This document shows, one piece after another, positions 1-8,457 of a DNA stretch of 42,215 nucleotides. How positions within the stretch are numbered: the stretch's first letter is position 1; the number at the start of each line of letters is the position of its first letter. The notes below the pieces were generated by a model. It was not told the origin of the DNA and ran no database searches. It saw nothing but the letters and a program-made list of their open reading frames with translations. This DNA is from Dawidia cretensis (GTDB taxonomy: Bacteria > Bacteroidota > Bacteroidia > Cytophagales > Cyclobacteriaceae), in NCBI RefSeq assembly GCF_018598175.1, contig NZ_JAHESE010000046.1, positions 1 to 42,215 on the forward strand, written 5' to 3'. Made by a program: the position numbers and the translations under genes.

Positions 1-889
1 TGATATTATAGCGCGGATCGAGACCCCGCACCAGCACAAAGTTGTTCAGCACCGTAACACCCGGCACACGCCGCATCACATCCGCCGCGTCGCGATCCAA
101 ACTGCGCACAATCTGCACATTGCTGATCCCGGTAACGATGTTATTGCTCGAACGCATATCCGACAGTAACGACTCTTCCGTGCTGTGCTGAATCGGCGTA
201 TACCGCACATCCACGTCCGCCTGCACGACCACTTCGGCCAGGTTAGACGCCGCAGGCGCCAGGGCCACAGTGACGGTAGACGCATTATTACCGGTTACCG
301 TGATATTTTCAACTTTCTTGCTTTGATAACTGATAAACGATACCAACACCGTGTAAGTCCCCGGCATAAGCTTCGCCAACTGAAACTTTCCGTCTTTATC
401 AGTAGACGCACCCTGACCGGAGCCTTCGATCATCACGTTCGCGCCGGGCAAGGTCAAACCCGACTCGCTGTCGGTCACAACGCCCTGTATACTGCCCGTC
501 GCCTGCCGCAACTGCGGCAACGGCTCCGCCACCAGCACAATGCTGTTACGCACCTGCCGCGCACGCATATGTTTAGCCGCAAGCAGCTTCCGAAGAATAT
601 CGGAAACCGACGTGTTGTCGACAGACAGCGTCACCCGCGTGCGGGTGTCAAGCTCCGTCCGGTTATACACAAACCGGAAGCCCGTGCGCCGTTCGATATC
701 CTCCAATACGTCCGACAACGGCATGTTTGTCACATGCAGGCTCATGCGGGTGTTTTGAATGCCCTGTGCGGATCCCGTTTCCGCAAAAAGAAGAGTGCTG
801 CAGACACAAATGAGAAGACCAACAATCGAGGTGTACCGCATAAAAATGAAAAAGACATTCCAGAATCCTTTCCAAAGGATTTTTTCCAT
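1..889 (-). CDS. TonB-dependent receptor with STN and carboxypeptidase-like domains, N-terminal part
   Basis: This is the first 296 residues of an outer-membrane receptor; the gene runs off the left edge of the window. Reading the minus strand from the ATG at 889 gives a hydrophobic export signal (about residues 11-42), an STN secretin/TonB short domain (about 49-120, containing MPLSDVLEDIERRTGF), a carboxypeptidase-regulatory-like domain (about 132-215, starting GSIQGVVTDSE) and the beginning of the TonB plug with VRGLDPRYNI. STN domains pass a ligand signal to a FecR partner, and fecR and an ECF sigma gene lie directly upstream on the same strand, so this is probably the surface sensor and transporter of that set. 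The RYN motif resembles general TonB receptors more than SusC. The ligand is unknown. Plus-strand reading frames across this stretch are shadows. Confidence 0.88.
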   Translation of the reverse strand, partial: MEKILWKGFWNVFFIFMRYTSIVGLLICVCSTLLFAETGSAQGIQNTRMSLHVTNMPLSDVLEDIERRTGFRFVYNRTELDTRTRVTLSVDNTSVSDILRKLLAAKHMRARQVRNSIVLVAEPLPQLRQATGSIQGVVTDSESGLTLPGANVMIEGSGQGASTDKDGKFQLAKLMPGTYTVLVSFISYQSKKVENITVTGNNASTVTVALAPAASNLAEVVVQADVDVRYTPIQHSTEESLLSDMRSSNNIVTGISNVQIVRSLDRDAADVMRRVPGVTVLNNFVLVRGLDPRYNI

Positions 890-921
890 ATACTTGAAAT
901 AGGTTTTAATACTGCGTTCTA

Positions 922-929
922 CAAAGATT
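922..929 (-). promoter_or_regulatory. Candidate -7 box for the TonB receptor gene
   Basis: On the minus strand the sequence AATCTTTG differs by one base from the Bacteroidota -7 consensus TAnnTTTG. It lies 33 bases upstream of the receptor ATG, giving a leader of roughly 25 nt. No convincing -33 element is visible. It could let the receptor be transcribed separately from fecR. Confidence 0.35.
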
Positions 930-935
930 AAAGCC

Positions 936-1014
936 GCTTCCCGTTCTGCCGCCAAGCCTATCGGGAAGCTTTGGCAACCGGCAGGGATTCCATCCCTTCC
1001 GGTTGTTCTTTTTT
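936..1014 (+). terminator. Orphan intrinsic terminator between fecR and the receptor gene
   Basis: Positions 975-1005 form a strong hairpin (CAACCGG pairing with CCGGTTG and an inner GGGAT/ATCCC stem, one C-T mismatch), followed by TTCTTTTTT. The T-run is on the plus strand, so it would stop rightward transcripts, yet no plus-strand gene lies to its left within view. A second inverted repeat, GCTTCCCG (936-943) with CGGGAAGC (962-969), sits just before it. In the minus direction the hairpin would fold in the fecR-to-receptor transcript without a U-run, so a leader role is possible. Confidence 0.55.
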
Positions 1015-1088
1015 ATGTCAGGTGAAAGTCCGATGCATAGCGTTCGTAAAAGATATAGTCATAGGTTAAGTATTTACTAATGTCCGTT

Positions 1089-2108
1089 TTACCGGGTTGT
1101 CGCCGAGCAACCGCGGCCGACGATCTTCACCTGGTGCGATTCAACCGCATAGGTAAATCCAACCGTCATACCGATCGTCTTCAGCACGTTCGGCAACGAT
1201 TCATTCTTAAAGCTGGCATGGATTATACACCGGTTGATCGCGGGGTCTGATACCGTAATCGTCACCCCATACCATTTTTCGAGGCGCTTTAAAGCCTCCT
1301 GGAACGTCAGGTTCTTGAGATTCAACACGCCATCCTTCCAGGCGGCATAATCATAAGCCTCCACCTGCAGGCGTGTAACATTACCCGTCTGCCGGTTGTA
1401 GATCAGTTGCTGATCCGGATCCAGCAACGCCAGCTCTTCCGACGTACCTTGCACACTGTCCTCCCGTGCTACGGATACTTTCCCCTCCAGCAGCGTCACC
1501 GCGATGTTGTCCTCAGCTTGTTCGGCTTTTACATTAAAGTGGGTGCCCAGTACACGCGTAGAAAGTGTGGAAGTCGCAACGATAAAAGGCCGCTGGGTGT
1601 CGCGGCGCACTTCAAAGTAGGCCTCCCCTACCAGGCGCACACGGCGGTCCTCTTTATTATAGTTACTGGAATATGTCAGCCGGCTGTAGCTGGCCAGCCA
1701 GATCACCGAGCTGTCAGGCATGGTAATCTGCTGGCGGTCGGCCTGCGAAGTGATTGTATAATAGTGTGTGGGACGTGAACCCCGGAAAAAGAAATATCCC
1801 CCCACGAGCGCCCCGATCAGGATTGTCACGGAAGCTGCTATGCGGAACGCCGCTCCGCCAAACCAGGGACGGGAGACAGTTTTCTGTGGCGCTTCGTCCA
1901 CAGCAATTCTTCCTTGAATATCACGGAACATTGCTTTTCGGTCCGCTTCCGCCAGGGGTACGCCCTCTGCCGACTGCGCCCAATAGTCTTCTAAAAGCCC
2001 GGGAATCGCAGCGTCATCCCGCTGCAGCGCTTCCTCCACAAACCGCTCCTCGCCAGGAGTACAGCGGTTTTCGAAATAACGTCGCAACAGGTCTTCGGTA
2101 AGGTGCAT
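1089..2108 (-). CDS. FecR family anti-sigma factor (DUF4974 C-terminus)
   Basis: This 339-residue inner-membrane protein is a FecR-type anti-sigma factor. It has a cytoplasmic N-terminal segment that would hold the ECF sigma factor, one membrane span (about residues 85-110, AASVTILIGALVGGYFFF), a periplasmic FecR domain beginning near THYYTITSQADRQQITMP, and a C-terminal DUF4974 module (about 265-335) that resembles an STN domain. Length and domain order are normal for Bacteroidota FecR proteins. It lies between the ECF sigma gene (2193-2747) and the TonB receptor (from 889), the standard order. Known role of the family: contact with the receptor STN domain in the periplasm relays substrate binding to the sigma factor. 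Confidence 0.93.
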   Translation of the reverse strand: MHLTEDLLRRYFENRCTPGEERFVEEALQRDDAAIPGLLEDYWAQSAEGVPLAEADRKAMFRDIQGRIAVDEAPQKTVSRPWFGGAAFRIAASVTILIGALVGGYFFFRGSRPTHYYTITSQADRQQITMPDSSVIWLASYSRLTYSSNYNKEDRRVRLVGEAYFEVRRDTQRPFIVATSTLSTRVLGTHFNVKAEQAEDNIAVTLLEGKVSVAREDSVQGTSEELALLDPDQQLIYNRQTGNVTRLQVEAYDYAAWKDGVLNLKNLTFQEALKRLEKWYGVTITVSDPAINRCIIHASFKNESLPNVLKTIGMTVGFTYAVESHQVKIVGRGCSATTR

Positions 2109-2192
2109 GTATTCGTTTTATTGTAATACACGCCACCTATACGGTTTCCTATACGCGCAAAGATTAAGGATATGTTACGGAATCATGATCCG

Positions 2193-2747
2193 TTATTCAC
2201 ATACACGGCTAACGTCCTGCTTGACCATGTATAAACGGATCTGTTTCATGGCTTTGGCGACTTGCACTTCTACCGTGCCGTCGGAAATTTGCAACGTGCT
2301 GGCAGCTTGTTTATACGAGAGCCCCTGTATTTTGCACAACTCGAAGATCCGCTTGCGCTTGGGTGGCAGCGTCTCAATAGCCTCTTCCAATAAAGCGGAA
2401 TAGGTGTCCTCTGTTCCTTCCTCGGCCGACAACGTCACCGACGGCTGGTCACGTTGGTACTCTTCCACCACACCCGCCTGGCTTTTGCGTTTGCGCAAAA
2501 TATTGAAGGCATGGTTGCGGCAGATTGCAAAGAGATAAAAAGAGAGCGCACGATCTTCCTGCAGCTGTTCACGGCTGTCCCACAACTTCACAAAAACGTC
2601 CTGCGTAGCTTCCCGGGCATCTTCGCCCGACCGCAACAACGTGTATAGAAAGCGATACACACGGTCCACGTACGCGGTATACACAAGCTCAAAAGCGCGA
2701 ACCGAACCTTCTTTAACAGATTTTACCACTTCACGATCGACTGACAT
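2193..2747 (-). CDS. ECF RNA polymerase sigma-70 factor
   Basis: This 184-residue protein has the two-domain ECF layout: region 2 (about residues 20-90, including EATQDVFVKLWDSREQL and YLFAICRNHAFNILRKRK) and region 4 (about 120-175, LPPKRKRIFELCKIQGLSYKQAASTLQIS, a helix-turn-helix). It matches the Bacteroides-expansion RpoE family that is usually paired with FecR. The gene reads into fecR after 84 bases, so the two are probably co-transcribed. It should direct transcription of the receptor gene when FecR is relieved. ATG start at 2747. Confidence 0.93.
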   Translation of the reverse strand: MSVDREVVKSVKEGSVRAFELVYTAYVDRVYRFLYTLLRSGEDAREATQDVFVKLWDSREQLQEDRALSFYLFAICRNHAFNILRKRKSQAGVVEEYQRDQPSVTLSAEEGTEDTYSALLEEAIETLPPKRKRIFELCKIQGLSYKQAASTLQISDGTVEVQVAKAMKQIRLYMVKQDVSRVCE

Positions 2748-2874
2748 AACGGACTGTTTAGGTAGCCAAGTATACCGGTAAAACTTGGAATTTATATTAC
2801 TTGATTATTAAGATTTCGATTGAAATCCGGCTGGATCCCATGGTGGCGGAATTGCCGCATTGCCATCTACAGGT

Positions 2875-2882
2875 CAAATATA
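2875..2882 (-). promoter_or_regulatory. Candidate -7 box TATATTTG for the sigma-fecR operon
   Basis: The minus strand reads TATATTTG, an exact match to TAnnTTTG. Transcription would begin near 2868 and leave a leader of about 120 nt before the sigma ATG at 2747. A TTG -33 element at the normal distance is not clear, so support rests on one half of the promoter. Confidence 0.4.
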
Positions 2883-3023
2883 CCACTAAGCGTTGTTCGT
2901 ATCCGTTGATAAACCAATTGAATATACCGCGACACCATGGAATGAAAGACGTCGTGTCAGCAGTCCGGGGCATCCATAACGATAAAATAACATCTTTCCA
3001 ACCCCATCGTCGCCTGGACCGAT

Positions 3024-3031
3024 TAGCTTTG
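3024..3031 (+). promoter_or_regulatory. Candidate -7 box TAGCTTTG upstream of the acetyltransferase gene
   Basis: TAGCTTTG is an exact match to the Bacteroidota -7 consensus. Transcription would start near 3038, only about 30 nt before a strong terminator hairpin and about 97 nt before the acetyltransferase ATG. Confidence 0.5.
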
Positions 3032-3066
3032 TTGTAGTAGTAAGTTTATTCCTTTGGGTTAGTGTT

Positions 3067-3100
3067 TCCCTTCAGGGTGGTTCCTGAAGGGATTTTTTTT
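3067..3100 (+). terminator. Strong intrinsic terminator ahead of the acetyltransferase gene
   Basis: TCCCTTCAGG (3067-3076) pairs perfectly with CCTGAAGGGA (3083-3092) over a 6-nt loop and is followed by eight T residues (3093-3100). It lies between the promoter at 3024 and the gene start at 3135. It could end a 60-nt small RNA or act as an attenuator in the leader of the acetyltransferase-ppk transcript. Confidence 0.75.
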
Positions 3101-3134
3101 ACCTTACACCCACCAGACAACAAAACCCTCTTGT

Positions 3135-3719
3135 ATGAAGACTGAAAAAGAAAAGATGGTGGCGGGTGAGCTGTATTATGCGCTCGATCCCGAGCTTGTG
3201 GCCGACCGCCGGCGGGCCAAACAACTGCTACACCGGCTCAACATCACCGAATATGTGGTAGGGCCCGGCGCACTGGCCGTCCTGCGCGAGCTAATGCCGA
3301 ATACCCATCCATCGCTATATATCGAACCGCCTTTCCAATGCGACTACGGGTATAATATTTACTGCGGCGAGAACGTTTACTTCAACGTGCAGTGTACCAT
3401 CCTGGATGTAATGCGCGTCACCATCGGGTCGAATGTGATGTTTGGCCCGGGGGCACAGCTCTATACCGCCACGCATCCCCTCGATGCCATGTTGCGGCGC
3501 ACGCAGGAATTTGCCAGGCCCATCACGATCGGCGACGACTGCTGGATTGGCGGCGGCGCCATCGTCTGCCCCGGCGTAACCATCGGCGACCGGTGTGTGA
3601 TCGGCGCCGGCGCCGTGGTCACACGCGACGTACCGAGCGATTCGCTGGCGGTAGGCAACCCCGCCCGCGTCGTTCGCAACCTGACGGCTAATGGTACATT
3701 GCCGACCGATCCATCGTAG
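3135..3719 (+). CDS. Sugar O-acetyltransferase of the maltose acetyltransferase family
   Basis: This 194-residue cytoplasmic protein has the maltose/galactoside/NodL acetyltransferase layout: a helical N-terminal Mac domain (about residues 5-55, KEKMVAGELYYALDPELVADRRRAK) and a left-handed beta helix built from hexapeptide repeats (about 75-185). The catalytic His is expected in TATHPLD (residue about 115). The repeat IGDDCWIGGGAIVCPGVTIG and the closing VGNPARVVRNL are hallmarks of the acetyl-CoA binding face. The family transfers acetyl from acetyl-CoA to sugar hydroxyls; the true acceptor is unknown. Ppk follows after 9 bases, so the two genes form an operon. Start ATG at 3135. Confidence 0.9.
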   Translation: MKTEKEKMVAGELYYALDPELVADRRRAKQLLHRLNITEYVVGPGALAVLRELMPNTHPSLYIEPPFQCDYGYNIYCGENVYFNVQCTILDVMRVTIGSNVMFGPGAQLYTATHPLDAMLRRTQEFARPITIGDDCWIGGGAIVCPGVTIGDRCVIGAGAVVTRDVPSDSLAVGNPARVVRNLTANGTLPTDPS

Positions 3720-3728
3720 TGTTCTCAC

Positions 3729-5792
3729 ATGTTCTGTATGCCTGATAAAAAGACAAAAAAAAATCAGCTCCCCGACCGCTTCTTTGACCGTGACCTCAGC
3801 TGGCTGTCTTTCAATGCACGCGTGCTGGCCGAAGCCCAACGCGAAAGCGTGCCGTTGATGGAGCGCATCCGGTTCCTGTCCATCTACTCCTCCAACCTCG
3901 ACGAGTTTTATCGTGTGCGGGTACCGACGCTGATGGCCCTGCAAACGCTGGCCACCAAAAGCGGCGGCCGCGACCTGGTCGATGTCTTGCCCGACGTCAC
4001 GCAAACCATTCACACGCAGCAAGAACAGTTCGGACAAACCATGATCACGCAGATCCTGCCCGCGCTCCTGCGACACAACATCCGGTTGCTCTACAACGAG
4101 CCGATCCCCGACGTGATCTTACCGGCCGTGCACGACGCCTTTGCGCACGACGCCGCTACCTTTCTGCACATCATACCGCTGTCCGAACGCACGGACTTCT
4201 TCCCCGAGAACAATACGCTATACCTGGTCATCGCGCACGCGGACCCCGACGGCACCGAACGCATCAGTCTGGTACGCGTGCCCACGCATCACCTGCCACG
4301 GTTCTATAGCTTCCACCACGGCGGCACGCAGTATATACTTTTCCTGGAAGACATCATCCGCGCCAACCTCGGCAAGGCATTTGGTGAAGACCGCATCCTC
4401 ACCTGCCACAGCTTTAAGGTGACCCGTGATGCCGAGCTGGACCTGAACGACGAGTTTGAAGGCAACCTGGCCAAGAAGATCGAGCGCAAGATCACGCAGC
4501 GCGAGCTGGGTTTCGCCACCCGTTTCCTGCACGAGCCCGGCATCCCATCGCACATCCTGGCCTATCTCAAAAAGCAGTTGGGGTTGAAGAAGGCCACCTT
4601 TGTACAAGGCGGCGCACACCACAACCTGAAAGACCTGGCATCGCTGCCGCTAAAAGATCCGTCATTCTCCTACGAGCCCTGGACCACCCGGCCCTACATT
4701 CCGCATAACCCCCAAGGCTCGCTCTGCGAAGAGATCCGCGACCGCGACATCCTCCTGCATCCGCCCTATCACACCTATCACGCCGTACTGCGCTTCTTTA
4801 ACGAAGCGTCCATCGATCCGTACGTCACCCGCATCTACGTGACCTTGTATCGCGTCGCCCACGATTCGCGCATTGCCCATGCGTTGATCAATGCGGCTCG
4901 CAACGGCAAGAAAGTAACGGTCTTTGTCGAGCTGAAGGCCCGGTTCGACGAAGCCAACAATCTACATTGGATGAAAAAAATGAAAGCCTCGGGCGTACAG
5001 GTCATCCAAAGCCTTCCGGGCTTAAAAGTACACGCCAAAATGGCCATGCTCAAACGCAAGACCGTCACCGGCACCGAATACCTCGGCCTGCTGGCCACGG
5101 GCAACTTCAACGAAAGCACCGCGCGTTTTTATACGGACCATATTTTATTTACCGCCCACCAGCCCATGCTGCTGGAGATCGAAAAGGTGTTCCGGTTCCT
5201 CAAACAAAAAAGACGTCCCGGCGCAACGCCTTCCATCGCCTTCCGCTACCTGCTGGTCGGCCAATTCAACTTACAGCAACAATTCCTACAGCTGATCGAG
5301 CGCGAGATCGCCTTTGCCCGCAAAGGCATTCCGGCGGCCATCACCATCAAGCTCAACAACCTGGAAGACAAAGTACTGATCAGTAAATTGTACGATGCCT
5401 CGCGCGCCGGCGTACACGTGTCGCTCATCGTGCGCAGCGTGTGCTGCCTCATCCCGGGTGTGCCGGGCATGAGCGAGAACATTACCGTGCGCCGCATCAT
5501 CGACCGTTACCTGGAACATGGCCGTGTGTTTATCTTCCGCAACGCCGGCGACGAAGAGATCTTCCTCGGCTCGGCCGACTGGATGAACCGGAATATATAC
5601 CGGCGGGTAGAGGTATGCTTTCCCTTGCGCGACAACGCATTAAAAACGGTAGTTAAAAATATCGCACAATTGCAGCTTCAGGATACCGAGCAGGCCGTGC
5701 TCCTCGACGACCACTTGCAAAACATACCCGTCACACGGCCGCCGGGCGTTGCACCGGTGCGCTCGCAACAGCAAATCGCGGAAATGATCTAG
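3729..5792 (+). CDS. ppk1: Polyphosphate kinase 1
   Basis: This 687-residue protein matches the normal PPK1 length. It builds inorganic polyphosphate from ATP reversibly. The N-terminal domain begins with RDLSWLSFNARVLAEAQ, the usual PPK signature, followed by the head domain and two phospholipase-D-like C-terminal domains. The phosphorylated catalytic His is His435 in GLKVHAKMAML, followed by ATGNFNESTARFYTDH, the expected active-site partner. Two starts are possible, ATG 3729 or ATG 3738 (MPDKKTKK); the difference is three residues. It follows the acetyltransferase by 9 bases. It converges with the secreted LamG gene, whose stop lies 10 bases away. Confidence 0.96.
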   Translation: MFCMPDKKTKKNQLPDRFFDRDLSWLSFNARVLAEAQRESVPLMERIRFLSIYSSNLDEFYRVRVPTLMALQTLATKSGGRDLVDVLPDVTQTIHTQQEQFGQTMITQILPALLRHNIRLLYNEPIPDVILPAVHDAFAHDAATFLHIIPLSERTDFFPENNTLYLVIAHADPDGTERISLVRVPTHHLPRFYSFHHGGTQYILFLEDIIRANLGKAFGEDRILTCHSFKVTRDAELDLNDEFEGNLAKKIERKITQRELGFATRFLHEPGIPSHILAYLKKQLGLKKATFVQGGAHHNLKDLASLPLKDPSFSYEPWTTRPYIPHNPQGSLCEEIRDRDILLHPPYHTYHAVLRFFNEASIDPYVTRIYVTLYRVAHDSRIAHALINAARNGKKVTVFVELKARFDEANNLHWMKKMKASGVQVIQSLPGLKVHAKMAMLKRKTVTGTEYLGLLATGNFNESTARFYTDHILFTAHQPMLLEIEKVFRFLKQKRRPGATPSIAFRYLLVGQFNLQQQFLQLIEREIAFARKGIPAAITIKLNNLEDKVLISKLYDASRAGVHVSLIVRSVCCLIPGVPGMSENITVRRIIDRYLEHGRVFIFRNAGDEEIFLGSADWMNRNIYRRVEVCFPLRDNALKTVVKNIAQLQLQDTEQAVLLDDHLQNIPVTRPPGVAPVRSQQQIAEMI

Positions 5793-5805
5793 CGCGAAAC
5801 GCTAG
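5789..5805. terminator. Small hairpin between convergent ppk1 and LamG genes
   Basis: CTAGCG (5789-5794) and CGCTAG (5800-5805) pair perfectly over a 5-nt loop, overlapping the stop codons of both convergent genes. No T-run follows on either strand, so it may be only a weak bidirectional terminator. Confidence 0.35.
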
Positions 5806-8048
5806 CGGATCGTTAGCATCCCTTTCTGCTCTGGGATGCAGGCGCCTGTCAGGTGATAGAAATATATGCCTGGACTCAGGCCGCCGCCATTCCAGTCGTT
5901 CTTATAAAACGGCGCCCGATATACCTGCATGCCCCAGCGGTTATACACCCGGAGTGCGACCGGAACAGCATCGGGATTCGGTATAGCGATAAAATATTCA
6001 TTCCGGTCGTCGCCGTTCGGGGTAATGATATTCGGTATAAATTCCGGGACATAGTGTAGCTTTGTAAAGGTCACCGTATCCTGCATCACGCCGCAGCCAT
6101 TGCGCACCTCTACCCAATAACGCCCAAATTCTTTGACCGATAAAGTCGGTGAGGTTGATCCATCCTGCCAGGCGATGCTGGCCCCGGGCGGCGCCGTTGC
6201 CAGCAGCATCCTCTCCTCCATTTCACAAACAATCTCGTCCTCCCCCAGGGTAAAAGGAACAGGCGAACCATCCATTGTCACGCGAATGGTGTCTGACTGC
6301 TGCGTGCAGACATTTTCCACCGTCACCCAATACTCCCCGGTCGTCGTCACATCAATCGATGGTGTCGTAGCGCCTGTATTCCAATGGAATGTCCTTCCGG
6401 TGGCGGGCAGATTTGTAGAGAGTTGCACCAAGGGCTGGTCGCACACACGCTGCTCTTCACCGAGGTCGAACACAACGGATTCTTGTGGCTTCCTGGCAAA
6501 CTCAACCGTGTCACGGTCCATACCGCACGCGCCTGTCACCTGCACCCAGTAGATACCAAAATCCCGCACGTCGTATACCGGCTGCGTGGACCCATCCTGC
6601 CAGGCGAAGGCATAGTCATCGGGAACTGTTGTCACTGGCTGGAGCTTACGCGGCATCAGCTCACAAAGGATCTCGTCCACGCCGAGCGATACAGCAGGCT
6701 TCCGGCGGAAGGTCATCTCCGCCGTATCCCGGTCGAACCTGCAGCCGTTCATGAGCTTGACCCAATAGGATCCCGAAGCGTTGACGGTAATGGTGGGCGT
6801 GGTCGCACCCGTGCTCCACAGAAAGGTCCCTGCATCCGGCGTAGTCGCTGTCAAGGAGCGCGAAGGCTGGTCGCAAATCAGCTGGTCAGGCCCCAGGTCC
6901 ACCGTTATTGGAGCAGACGACTGGTCACTCCGCAGAATCTCAAACCGCTCGGAAATGCCGGTGGCCGTGGCCACCGACGTCCAGGTAGGTCCCCGGTTGT
7001 CGGTGCGGGCATTCAACGCACATGGTGCATGGCCATTGTACACGTATTCCAGGTCGAACGTATACCCGGTGCCGCTTCCAGCAGAAAACACACCAAAATA
7101 GGGCTGCTCGACGTCCGCCAGATTTAATCCACCTGTCTGGCTGGGCAAGGCATTTACCCGGTACAACTGCATGCCTTGCGGCGCACCCTTCACATTCTTG
7201 ACCACCAGCTCGTGTGTTCCGTCAGCCGAGACCATTGCCGTTGCGTTGGTCCACGGAGCAGCCGGATAAAGATACGTGCTCTCGTCGCCGATCGCCGCGC
7301 CGGAATATACCCGCGTGGGATTGCCACGAAGTATTCCATCGTAATGTTTCGACGAGTTATCTTTTACTGTTGTCCCGGATGTCTCATCGAAATTCCAGTA
7401 CCCGATCAGTCCGCTTTCGGTGCCCGTCAGTTTCTTGCACATCGTTGCCCGGATCTCCGTGTCAGTCAGTGCCCGGTTCCAGACACGCAGGTCGTCCAGC
7501 ATACCCTTGAAGTGATACACCGCGCTATTGGTGTAGTAATATCCTATTTTAGCGATGTCATTCGGAAAATTTGACGCCATTGGCAAATTGCTTGAGCCCG
7601 CATAACTGCTGCTCACCAATACACCATTCAGATACAACCCCATATCACCGGCGCTACGCATCACCGCGCACAAATGAACCCAGCGTCCCCGTCTGTCCAA
7701 ATAGTCCGACCTTATCCCACGCCGATACACGCTGCTCCCCTCTCCCATGCCATCACCGTATTCAATGGCAAAGTTCTCTTCAGTCACCTGAAACCAAAAC
7801 CCATTGTAGACCGGTGCATTGTCCTGGCTGACAAAGATCGGATTTATGCCCGAAGCCGAGTTGTCCAGGTAAACCCATGCCGAGACTGTTAGGGGCAGTG
7901 TAAGATCATCATAGATGTTGCCCAGATCCACATAATCGTCGATACCGTCGAACTGCAGGGCACGTCCGGACCCGACAGGATCGATTGTTTGTGCAAAAGC
8001 CGAAGAGGCAAAAGACAGGAAAACCACGAAAAGCACCGAAAACCGCAT
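5802..8048 (-). CDS. Secreted LamG-domain protein with four Ig-like repeats and T9SS type B sorting domain
   Basis: This 748-residue protein is exported and probably surface-anchored by the type IX secretion system. I chose the ATG at 8048 because it begins a clean signal peptide (MRFSVLFVVFLSFASSAFAQ); a longer frame to 8195 adds 49 residues without protein character. A concanavalin-like LamG fold follows (about residues 30-205: GRALQFDGIDDYVDLG, LDDLRVWNRALTDTEI). Then come four repeats of about 80 residues (about 345-670), each with LG.D...C, a TGATTP or WQDGST core, YWV and a second Cys. The tail (about 675-748: IITPNGDDRNEYF, RVYNRWGMQVY, LSPGIYFYHLTG) is the gliding-motility/CHU_C type B sorting domain. 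Role is probably adhesion or polysaccharide binding; no catalytic domain is visible. Confidence 0.9.
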   Translation of the reverse strand: MRFSVLFVVFLSFASSAFAQTIDPVGSGRALQFDGIDDYVDLGNIYDDLTLPLTVSAWVYLDNSASGINPIFVSQDNAPVYNGFWFQVTEENFAIEYGDGMGEGSSVYRRGIRSDYLDRRGRWVHLCAVMRSAGDMGLYLNGVLVSSSYAGSSNLPMASNFPNDIAKIGYYYTNSAVYHFKGMLDDLRVWNRALTDTEIRATMCKKLTGTESGLIGYWNFDETSGTTVKDNSSKHYDGILRGNPTRVYSGAAIGDESTYLYPAAPWTNATAMVSADGTHELVVKNVKGAPQGMQLYRVNALPSQTGGLNLADVEQPYFGVFSAGSGTGYTFDLEYVYNGHAPCALNARTDNRGPTWTSVATATGISERFEILRSDQSSAPITVDLGPDQLICDQPSRSLTATTPDAGTFLWSTGATTPTITVNASGSYWVKLMNGCRFDRDTAEMTFRRKPAVSLGVDEILCELMPRKLQPVTTVPDDYAFAWQDGSTQPVYDVRDFGIYWVQVTGACGMDRDTVEFARKPQESVVFDLGEEQRVCDQPLVQLSTNLPATGRTFHWNTGATTPSIDVTTTGEYWVTVENVCTQQSDTIRVTMDGSPVPFTLGEDEIVCEMEERMLLATAPPGASIAWQDGSTSPTLSVKEFGRYWVEVRNGCGVMQDTVTFTKLHYVPEFIPNIITPNGDDRNEYFIAIPNPDAVPVALRVYNRWGMQVYRAPFYKNDWNGGGLSPGIYFYHLTGACIPEQKGMLTIR

Positions 8049-8292
8049 AAAAACGAGATCTAACGCAAAATTCTTTGACGCAATGTAACCATAAATCCGT
8101 CTCGGCCACACAACGGCTATGATGCACGCCGACGTGCGCATTTCCGGCCCCGGAATATATACCGCCAACCAGCATGTGGGACGTCGCGATGGCATTGAGA
8201 AAGGAAGACTGCTGCATGCATAACTGTATAGTACACACCAGAAGATAATGATTTGATAATACGGTATATACGTCAGCCCAACACCAGCCCGT

Positions 8293-8364
8293 TACTTTTG
8301 TGTCATAGGATTTGGGTTAATGAAAAAAGGGAGCGGCTTTCGGGTTTGCTCCTTTTTTGTTTTA
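8293..8364 (+). ncRNA. Candidate short RNA unit 1: promoter box plus terminator
   Basis: TACTTTTG (8293-8300) matches TAnnTTTG exactly. Some 20 bases on, a stem pairs 8323-8334 with 8348-8358 (AAAAAAGGGAGC against GCTCCTTTTTT, one bulged G) and is followed by a T-rich tail. A transcript would be about 55 nt and mostly terminator. It resembles the unit at 8458-8528 beyond the promoter: both have TTTGTRTCAT after the box, then AGGA and GGTTA-TGA. There is no clear -33 element and no plus-strand gene downstream. Confidence 0.45.
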
Positions 8365-8457
8365 TCCCGTCCTCCGGTAAAACAGTATATGAATTATACC
8401 ATTTCATCAATAATAATTTCATAACACCGTATAATTCGAATTTTTCCGCCCGGCGTG

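Larger units (their letters stand above)
2748..3134. other. Divergent intergenic region upstream of sigma and maa-ppk genes
   Basis: This 387-base gap separates the leftward sigma gene from the rightward acetyltransferase gene. I see one candidate minus-strand promoter (2875-2882) and a plus-strand promoter-terminator unit (3024-3100). A 78-codon plus-strand frame at 2801-3037 has no recognisable protein character and was not called. Confidence 0.6.

Noticed and set aside
185-931. Long plus-strand reading frame (248 codons)
   Set aside because: It is antisense to the TonB receptor, whose minus-strand translation shows clear STN, carboxypeptidase-like and plug motifs; the plus frame is Arg/His-rich without domain character.
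2801-3037. Possible small protein upstream of the acetyltransferase
   Set aside because: No motif, signal or conserved pattern; it overlaps the promoter box at 3024.
3315-4076. 253-codon minus-strand frame
   Set aside because: Antisense to the acetyltransferase and ppk1 genes, with low-complexity composition and no motif.
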